Below are positions 58,381 through 64,000 of a stretch of DNA of 64,000 nucleotides, piece after piece; the first letter of the stretch is position 1; every line of letters begins with the position of its first letter. Made by a program: the position numbers and the translations under genes. Under the pieces are notes generated by a model that saw nothing but the letters and a program-made list of their open reading frames with translations, was not told the origin of the DNA and made no database searches. The stretch comes from Maricaulis sp034659015 (GTDB lineage Bacteria; Pseudomonadota; Alphaproteobacteria; Caulobacterales; Maricaulaceae): NCBI GenBank assembly GCA_034659015.1, contig JAYEGL010000017.1, forward strand, positions 62,001-126,000, read 5' to 3'.

Positions 58381-59310
58381 ATGTCGCATGCCCGTTTCAC
58401 ATCCCCTCGTCTGGCCACGGCCCTTTCGGCCTGCGCGCTGCTGATGACCGGCCTCGCCGTGCCCGGGGAGGCCGCACCGGCCCAGGACATCGCCCTCGAG
58501 CGCGCGCCCAGCGGCCACCTGCTTCTGCCCGTCACCATCGGGGGGGACGGGCCCTTCCCCTTCATTCTCGATACCGGCGCCAGCCACACGGCGATCGCGG
58601 CCAGCGTGGCGGAACGCTTCGGCTTCCAGTCGCAGTGGGACCATGTCGACGATGTCCAGGCCCTGACCACCCGCTTCGAGGCCGAGCGCTTCGAGCTGGA
58701 AGGATTGCAGTTCAACGGCCAGGCACCGATCGACCTGACCAGCGTGATCATCCCCGTCGAAGAGGGTCAGCCCGCCACGGTCGCCGGACTGCTCGGCGCC
58801 GACGCCATCCTGGCGCAGCGCTATGCGCTGGACTTCGCCAGCGGGCGCCTCTCGCTCGACCCGGCTCCCGCGACCCGCTCCGACGGCACGATCGATCCGG
58901 CCGGCCTCCTGGTCGGCGAAGCCCATATGCTGCGCACGACGCGGCCGGTGCGGGTCATGCTGGACAGTGGCAGCGCCCGGACCATCGCCAACCGCCCGCT
59001 CGACCGCCTGGTCGGCAATCGCCACATGGTCATGCGCTCGATGACGGTCGGCGGCATTGACGGCCGGGAGATCGAGGAGGCGAGCCTGCTGTCCATCCGC
59101 CAGTTCGAGCTCGGCGGACTGTGCTTTCCGGGCCTGCGCGTCCTGCAGTCCGATCTCGACATCTTCCGCCATCTCGGCTGGGAGCGTGAACCGGCCATGG
59201 TGATCGGCATGGACCTGCTGCAATACGCCGAGATCACGGTCGACCGGCAGACCGGCACCGTCCAGATCGAAGCCGCAGTCCCCGAATACGCCTGCAATCG
59301 CGGCAGCTGA
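58381..59310 (+). CDS. secreted retropepsin-like aspartyl protease with two lobes in one chain
   Basis: 309 residues with a signal peptide (cleavage near GEAAPA). Two retropepsin-type units occur in tandem. Lobe 1 has FILDTGAS (Asp64) and LLGAD (137-141). Lobe 2 has VMLDSGSA (Asp195) and VIGMD (274-278). Retroviral-type proteases need two subunits to form one active site; here both aspartates are supplied by one chain, as in pepsin. A Cys pair (Cys248, Cys305) may form a disulfide. The protein should act in the periplasm or outer envelope. GGGAGG lies before the ATG. Confidence 0.88.
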   Translation: MSHARFTSPRLATALSACALLMTGLAVPGEAAPAQDIALERAPSGHLLLPVTIGGDGPFPFILDTGASHTAIAASVAERFGFQSQWDHVDDVQALTTRFEAERFELEGLQFNGQAPIDLTSVIIPVEEGQPATVAGLLGADAILAQRYALDFASGRLSLDPAPATRSDGTIDPAGLLVGEAHMLRTTRPVRVMLDSGSARTIANRPLDRLVGNRHMVMRSMTVGGIDGREIEEASLLSIRQFELGGLCFPGLRVLQSDLDIFRHLGWEREPAMVIGMDLLQYAEITVDRQTGTVQIEAAVPEYACNRGS

Positions 59311-59336
59311 GCCGCCGCCCTCGCCGGCAAAAGAAA

Positions 59337-59365
59337 GGGCCGCGGAGCATCTCGCTCCGCGGCCC
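59337..59365. terminator. bidirectional terminator between protease and POT genes
   Basis: A perfect 12-base hairpin, GGGCCGCGGAGC and GCTCCGCGGCCC with a 5-base loop. The plus strand continues GTTTCATT; the minus strand continues TTTCTTTTG, a good U-rich tract for the POT gene. It lies between convergent genes. Confidence 0.8.
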
Positions 59366-59389
59366 GTTTCATTGCGCTGTTCCGAACGC

Positions 59390-61399
59390 CTAGGGCGCGT
59401 CGGAGGAGCGGTCCATGGACGGTCCGCCCGCCTCGGTCTCGGTCGGGTGCGACACGCCGCCGACCCGGCCATGGCCCAGCTTCTTCAGGAAGGGCGAGAG
59501 GATGAAGACCGCCACGGCGATCCCCACGGCCACCAGGCCGACATTCCAGTAGACCGTGGCGTAGTTCGCCTTGGCCGCCGCGAGATCGACGATCTCGCCG
59601 CCCACGGTTTCCGCACCCGTCGAGGCGGCAATGACGCCGGCGACGTAATTGCCGAAGCCCGAGGCGAGGAACCAGGCGCCCATCATCATGCCGACGACAC
59701 GCGGCACCGACAGCTTGGTCACCATCGACAGGCCCACCGGGGAGAGGCAGAGCTCGCCCGTGGTGTGCAGGAGGTAGATCAGCACGACCCAGATCATCGG
59801 GGTCAGGCCGTCCGTGCCCGTCATGTTGATGCCCTGCACCAGCACGATGAAGCCTAGACCGACCTGCAGGATGCCGAGGCCGAACTTGACCACCGTGTTC
59901 GGCTCCATGTTGCGCTTGGCCAGCGCGATCCACAGCCAGGCGAACAACGGCGCCAGGATGAAGATGAAGCCGGCATTGAGCGACTGGAACCAGGAGGCGG
60001 GGATTTCGAAGCCGAACAGGGTGCGGTCGACCGCCCGGTCCGTGAACAGGTTGAGCGAGGAGCCGGCCTGTTCGAACAGCGCCCAGAAGGGCAGCTGCAG
60101 CAGGATCAGGAAGAGTGCCAGCAGCATGCGGTCGCGGTCGACCGACTTGATCTTGGCCACGTCCATCACGACGATCGCGGCCACCATGATCGCGCCGACG
60201 GCCAGCGGCCAGGCGGTAATCGCGGCCGGCAGGCCCGACACGTCCACACCCAGCGTTCCGGCGGCCTGGATCAGCACCGGGACCGCCATGATGGCGACGC
60301 CGAGGATGAAGATCAGCCGCTCGGAGGCCGGGTTCTTGCCGTCGTCCGGACGGCCGAAGACGAAGAGCGACATGCCGATGATGACGGCCATCATGAGAAG
60401 GCCGAACCCGTTGAGCAGGTCGCCCACGAAGGCCTCGTTCATGATCAGCAGCCAGGACACCAGGACCATCAGCACACCGCCGAGATAGACGGCGATTTCC
60501 TTGTTGATCGGTCCGAAGGCGCGTTCCTTCAGCTTGGCGGGCTCCGGCGGATCGGCCTTGCCCTGCAGCCAGCCCTGGCCGAACTGGAAGACGACCAGCC
60601 CCAGCAGCATGCCGATGCCGGCGAGGCCGAAACCGTAGGCCCAGCCATAGACCTGGCCGAGATAGCCGCAGGCCAGAACGGCAATGAAGGAGCCCAGATT
60701 GATGCCCATGTAGAAGATGGTGAAACCGGCATCGCGGCGGGCATCGCCCGGCGCGTAGAGGGCACCCACGATCGTGGAGATATTCGCCTTCAGGAAGCCC
60801 ACGCCGGAGATGATCAGGGCCAGCGAGAGGTAGAAGATCATCAGGAAGGTCGGGTTCTGCGTGACGGTCATCTCGTACTCGCCCGCCGGAAGTAGTGCGG
60901 GCAGCCCCGTGGCAGCCGGATCGGCGACCTGGATGCCCTCGCCGGTAAAGGCGATTCCGGACTCACCGCTGTCCGTCACGACGACACGCTCGGCATCGTC
61001 GCCGCGGCCCTCGGTGACAATCTCGTAGGCGGCCCCCTGGAAGTTCACGTGCTGCTGGGCCTGATTGCCCTCGAAGGCCATGCCGAAGTGGCCGAGCACA
61101 AGCAGGATCGCCCCGAAGGTCACCGCCTTGCGCGAACCGAGATACCGGTCCGCCAGCATGCCGCCGATCACGGGCATGACGTAGACCAGCGCGGTGTAGG
61201 CGCCGTAGATCAGGGCCGAACGCTGATCCGAAAACAGGAAGTGCTGAGTCAGGTAGAAGATCAGCAGGGCGCGCATGCCGTAATAGGAAAAGCGCTCCCA
61301 CATCTCCGTCATGAACAGGATGGCCAGTCCTTTCGGATGGCCGAAGAAGGACGTGTCCCGTTCAGGTCCAGCGCCCGGCGTTGCGGTCGTATCCGTCAC
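59390..61399 (-). CDS. POT-family proton-coupled peptide transporter
   Basis: 669 residues with 14 predicted membrane helices. The POT proton-coupling motif ExxERFxYYG is present as EMWERFSYYG (Glu32, Glu35, Arg36). NLGSFIAVL and GFLKANISTIVGALY mark the PTR2 fold. The soluble insertion around residues 110-165, between helices 3 and 4, is long compared with typical members and is beta-like. It imports di- and tripeptides by proton symport at the inner membrane. The GTG at 61399 is chosen because GGGGAGA precedes it; an ATG at 61456 lacks such a site. Confidence 0.93.
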   Translation of the reverse strand: MTDTTATPGAGPERDTSFFGHPKGLAILFMTEMWERFSYYGMRALLIFYLTQHFLFSDQRSALIYGAYTALVYVMPVIGGMLADRYLGSRKAVTFGAILLVLGHFGMAFEGNQAQQHVNFQGAAYEIVTEGRGDDAERVVVTDSGESGIAFTGEGIQVADPAATGLPALLPAGEYEMTVTQNPTFLMIFYLSLALIISGVGFLKANISTIVGALYAPGDARRDAGFTIFYMGINLGSFIAVLACGYLGQVYGWAYGFGLAGIGMLLGLVVFQFGQGWLQGKADPPEPAKLKERAFGPINKEIAVYLGGVLMVLVSWLLIMNEAFVGDLLNGFGLLMMAVIIGMSLFVFGRPDDGKNPASERLIFILGVAIMAVPVLIQAAGTLGVDVSGLPAAITAWPLAVGAIMVAAIVVMDVAKIKSVDRDRMLLALFLILLQLPFWALFEQAGSSLNLFTDRAVDRTLFGFEIPASWFQSLNAGFIFILAPLFAWLWIALAKRNMEPNTVVKFGLGILQVGLGFIVLVQGINMTGTDGLTPMIWVVLIYLLHTTGELCLSPVGLSMVTKLSVPRVVGMMMGAWFLASGFGNYVAGVIAASTGAETVGGEIVDLAAAKANYATVYWNVGLVAVGIAVAVFILSPFLKKLGHGRVGGVSHPTETEAGGPSMDRSSDAP

Positions 61400-61535
61400 G
61401 CAAATCTCCCCAGTACCCGCCCCACGCGGGCTTTTGCCGAACGGGCAATTGACCATGCGGGGAGGCCGGGCTCAAGCCTGCGGCGCCGCTGCAGCCGCAG
61501 CACGGCTACACTTTTCGGTGTACGGAAGACGCCCG

Positions 61536-62912
61536 CTAGTAGGCGCACTCGGTAAACACGGGCTCGATCGAACCGCCCCATTCGCCGTTGAAACGCGCGA
61601 TCAGGCTTTCCGCCCGGGTGCGTCCGCTCTCGGCGATCTCGTCGAGATCGTCGAGGAAGAGCGCCTCGTTCTCACCGTGGCCGTTGAGGCGTTTGCGGGC
61701 GTTGAGTCCTTCGCGGCCGATCGCCAGGACCTCGCGGGCGATGTCCTGGAGCGTACGGTCGCGGAAGGGCGTCTTCAGCCCCGTCTTCGCCGCCCCGCGG
61801 CGCAGCGCCTCGCGCTCCTCTTCCGTCCAGTCCTTGACCAGGTCCCAGGCGGCATCCAGCGCGGTGGTGTCGTAGAGCAGGCCGACCCAGAAGGCCGGCA
61901 GGGCGCACAGCGTGTTCCACGGCCCGCTATCGGCACCGCGCATCTCCAGGAAGGTCTTCAGGCGGACTTCCGGGAAAAGCGTGGAGAGGTGATCCTCCCA
62001 GTCGCTGAGCACCGGACGTTCGCCCGGCAGGGCGGGCAGCTTGCCGTCCAGGAAGTCGCGGAAGCTCTGGCCGGTCGCATCCAGGTATTCATTGTTGCGC
62101 TTGACGAAATACATCGGCACGTCGAGCGCCCAGTCACGATACTGTTCGAAGCCGAACCCCTCGTCGAAGACGAAGGGCAGCATGCCGGTGCGGTGATTGT
62201 CCGTGTCGGTCCACACATGCGCGCGATAGGACAGGAAACCGTTCAGCCCGCCATCCTTGAAGGGGGAATTGGCGAACAGGGCCGTGGCCAGCGGCTGCAG
62301 CGCGAGGGAGACCCGGAACTTCTTCGCCATGTCGGCTTCGGAGGCGAAATCCAGATTGGTCTGCACCGTGCAGGAGCGGAACATCATCTGATGGCCCAGC
62401 GTGCCGACCTTGGGCATGTAGGCCTTCATCAGCTTGTAGCGCGCCTTGGGCATCATCGGCGTGTCTTCCAGGGACCATTTGGGCGAAAAGCCCAGTCCCA
62501 GGAAGCCGGCGCCGATCCGGTCGGCGACCTCACGCACTTCGCGCAGATGGCCGTTCACCTCCGCACAGGTCTCGTGGATGGTTTCCAGCGGCGCGCCGGA
62601 CAGTTCGAACTGCCCGCCCGGCTCCAGCGTGATCGAGGCGCCGTTGCGCTTGAGGGCGACGACGATGCCGTCCTCCTCGACAGGCGTCCAGCCGAAGGCG
62701 ACGAGGCCTTCCAGCATCTTCCTCACATTCGGGCCATCGCCATTGTCGTAGGGAAGCGGCGTGTGATCGGCGAGCGCGAAGCCGAACTTCTCGTGCTCGG
62801 TGCCGATGCGGAATTCGCCTTCGGTCTTGCAGCCGGCCGCGAAATAGGCCGTCAGCTGATCCAGGCTTTCGACGGGTGCGCCTTCGCCGCCCGGATTATA
62901 GGTGCCGCTCAT
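61536..62912 (-). CDS. gshA: glutamate-cysteine ligase
   Basis: 458 residues of the alphaproteobacterial/plant-type ligase (GCS2 group). It joins glutamate and cysteine, the first step of glutathione synthesis. Family segments are FRIGTEHEKFGFALADHTPLPY, LEPGGQFELSGAPLETIHETC, MMPKARYKLMKAYMPKVG, and FLEMRGADSGPWNTLCALPAFWVGLLYD. The ATG at 62912 (MSGTYN) gives the usual length; a much longer open frame crosses into rsmE and is rejected. rsmE begins 98 bases upstream on the same strand. Confidence 0.96.
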   Translation of the reverse strand: MSGTYNPGGEGAPVESLDQLTAYFAAGCKTEGEFRIGTEHEKFGFALADHTPLPYDNGDGPNVRKMLEGLVAFGWTPVEEDGIVVALKRNGASITLEPGGQFELSGAPLETIHETCAEVNGHLREVREVADRIGAGFLGLGFSPKWSLEDTPMMPKARYKLMKAYMPKVGTLGHQMMFRSCTVQTNLDFASEADMAKKFRVSLALQPLATALFANSPFKDGGLNGFLSYRAHVWTDTDNHRTGMLPFVFDEGFGFEQYRDWALDVPMYFVKRNNEYLDATGQSFRDFLDGKLPALPGERPVLSDWEDHLSTLFPEVRLKTFLEMRGADSGPWNTLCALPAFWVGLLYDTTALDAAWDLVKDWTEEEREALRRGAAKTGLKTPFRDRTLQDIAREVLAIGREGLNARKRLNGHGENEALFLDDLDEIAESGRTRAESLIARFNGEWGGSIEPVFTECAY

Positions 62913-63010
62913 GCCAAGCGCCCCCGCTCTGTCGCAAATGTCCGCAACAGATATGTGGACGTTCCGGTCATAACAAGGGTGAGGGTCTGCGATTCCTGCC
63001 GCGCCTGTGC

Positions 63011-63775
63011 TCAGCGCCAGTCGCCGTGAGCGGACTGCCAGAGCACCAGCGCAGCCATGGCAGCGGTTTCCGCGCGCAGGATGCGCGGCCCCAGCGTCAC
63101 CGGGATGACGAAGTCGTGATCCCGGAGACGGCTGCGTTCGGCTTCGGAAAATCCGCCTTCCGGACCGATCAGTATGGCGGCCGGGCCGGGCTCCAGCATC
63201 GACAGCGCCTCTGTCATGGGCCGGCCGCGCCCGCGCGCACCGCCCCAGGGCTGACCGTCCTCGTCGCCCGCCTCGTCGCAATAGACCAGGCGGCGGGCCG
63301 GATCCCATCCGTCCAGCACGCGGTCCAGCCGGTCCAGCTCGTCGATCTCCGGCAGGTCGAGGCGCTCGGTCTGCTCCGCCGCCTCCTTGGCGATGATACG
63401 AAAACGGTCCGTGCGCACCCGTTCGCTCTGGGTGCGCGCGGTGCTGACAGGACAGATCCGGGCCGCGCCCAGCTCGGTCGCCTTCTCCACCATGAGATCG
63501 GTCTTCTGGCGTTTCACCGGCGCGAACAGGAGCCACAGATCGGGCACCCCGGTCTGAGCGCGGGTCTGTTCGACGGGATCCAGCACGGCCGCCTTGCGCC
63601 CGGCCTCCACGATCCGCGTGCGCCACTCTCCGTCGCGCCCGTTGAACACGCGGACCGTATCGCCCGCGCTGCGCCGCATCACATTGACGAGGTAGTGGGC
63701 ATCCTCCCTCGGCAGGGCAATGGACTGCCCGGCGGCCAGGTCCTGGCCCACATAAAGTCTCGGATCGGTTGACAT
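63011..63775 (-). CDS. rsmE: 16S rRNA (uracil-1498-N3)-methyltransferase
   Basis: 254 residues. The N-terminal PUA-like domain begins PRLYVGQDLAAGQSIALP with the HYLVNVMRRSAGDTVRVFNG motif. The C-terminal SPOUT knot has KRQKTDLMVEKATELGA, ILIGPEGGFSEAE and LGPRILRAETA, the SAM-binding trefoil. It methylates U1498 of 16S rRNA. The ATG at 63775 is used because it gives the conserved N-terminus; an open frame extends upstream into the ubiA region and is not needed. Confidence 0.96.
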   Translation of the reverse strand: MSTDPRLYVGQDLAAGQSIALPREDAHYLVNVMRRSAGDTVRVFNGRDGEWRTRIVEAGRKAAVLDPVEQTRAQTGVPDLWLLFAPVKRQKTDLMVEKATELGAARICPVSTARTQSERVRTDRFRIIAKEAAEQTERLDLPEIDELDRLDRVLDGWDPARRLVYCDEAGDEDGQPWGGARGRGRPMTEALSMLEPGPAAILIGPEGGFSEAERSRLRDHDFVIPVTLGPRILRAETAAMAALVLWQSAHGDWR

Positions 63776-63852
63776 GCCACCGCTTTGGCGGGGCTGCGGC
63801 AGCGCGTCAAGTCTCGCTTGAACTGCCCGTCCGGTTTTGCCACACAGCGATA

Positions 63853-64000
63853 ATGAACCTGAACTATGACCGGCGAGTCGCCGATTCCGTTCCGAAGAGT
63901 TGGGTGGATCGCGCACCGCTGGCCGTGCGTCCCTATCTCCGCCTGGCCCGCTATGACCGCCCGGTCGGCTTCTGGCTGCTCGGCCTGCCCTGCTGGATGG
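63853..64000 (+). CDS. ubiA: 4-hydroxybenzoate polyprenyltransferase (3' end beyond window)
   Basis: Only the first 49 codons are visible. They end RLARYDRPVGFWLLGLPCWM, the entry into the first membrane helix of UbiA with its RPxGxWLL pattern, so the call is ubiquinone-ring prenyltransferase. It diverges from rsmE with a 77-base gap. The enzyme joins a polyprenyl chain to 4-hydroxybenzoate for ubiquinone, which ETF-QO and the quinone pool feeding the cytochrome chain need. Confidence 0.85.
   Translation, partial: MNLNYDRRVADSVPKSWVDRAPLAVRPYLRLARYDRPVGFWLLGLPCWM

Noticed and set aside
1..64000. CRISPR arrays, tRNA or rRNA genes, prophage or insertion sequences
   Set aside because: I looked for regular spaced repeats, cloverleaf sequences, integrase or transposase motifs and target duplications and found none; hairpins present are terminators or dispersed palindromes.

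Overview
The window is GC-rich chromosomal DNA from an alphaproteobacterium, most likely a dimorphic Caulobacterales/Maricaulales-type marine heterotroph (Hyphomonadaceae or Maricaulaceae grade). The grounds are a cell-cycle DNA methyltransferase (CcrM) that follows the Caulobacter protein through its C-terminal domain, a CtrA-type box in front of it, the order mutY / DUF721 / dsbA / smc, an aa3 oxidase operon ctaC-ctaD-ctaB-coxF-like-ctaG-ctaE-DUF983-SURF1, an ATP synthase Fo operon with both b and b' subunits, split glycine decarboxylase (gcvPA/gcvPB), TonB-dependent receptors and an alphaproteobacterial GTTC-N7-GTTC SOS box. I see no phage, insertion sequence, CRISPR array, rRNA or tRNA.

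Layout. 1-4.7 kb (minus): a truncated polyprenyl-phosphate sugar transferase, ispE, a TPR lipoprotein and ETF-ubiquinone oxidoreductase. 4.8-8.8 kb (plus): a family-4 uracil-DNA glycosylase, a two-protein PAS + chemoreceptor pair and a SOS-box-preceded radical SAM protein. 8.9-16.7 kb: an MHYT-GGDEF-EAL protein, rnhB, ccrM, mutY, a DciA-like DUF721 protein and two DsbA-like oxidoreductases. 16.8-23 kb (plus): smc and the Fo operon atpI-B-E-F'-F. 23-29.3 kb: two small envelope proteins, then the gcv operon (minus) behind a tandem glycine riboswitch and a promoter that contains three GANTC sites. 29.4-35.2 kb (minus): an accessory-looking block with a secreted proline-iminopeptidase-like hydrolase, a TonB receptor, an XRE-cupin regulator and a leucine/valine-type dehydrogenase. 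35.3-43.5 kb: argS, a lipoprotein, ispH with three small genes and rnhA, and a hybrid histidine kinase. 43.6-47.9 kb: an exported TonB-C domain protein, peroxiredoxin, YqgE, a thioesterase, an EAL protein and an acetyltransferase. 47.9-54.2 kb (minus): cytochrome oxidase. 54.6-64 kb: tldD, a second TonB receptor, a two-lobed retropepsin, a POT peptide transporter, gshA, rsmE and the start of ubiA.

Functional themes. Respiration is represented by ETF-QO, Fo-ATPase, aa3 oxidase and ubiA. Peptide and amino-acid use is represented by two TonB receptors, iminopeptidase, amino-acid dehydrogenase, POT transporter and the glycine cleavage system. Genome maintenance and cell cycle are represented by CcrM, MutY, UDG, both RNases H, SMC, the DciA-like protein and the SOS-linked radical SAM gene. 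Several genes are joined by 4-base ATGA/GTGA/TTGA overlaps (ispE with both neighbours, the two dsbA genes, DUF1801-NTF2-rnhA, coxF-ctaG, GNAT-EAL), which implies translational coupling.

The most interesting signals are regulatory. They are the GANTC-laden gcv promoter, the CtrA box plus two early GANTC sites at ccrM, the SOS box before the photoproduct-lyase-like gene, and related inverted repeats with an AATTGGCAAA core before the TonB receptor and the amino-acid dehydrogenase. Start sites were chosen from ribosome-binding sites, signal peptides and family length. All functional calls rest on motif recognition, not on database searches.
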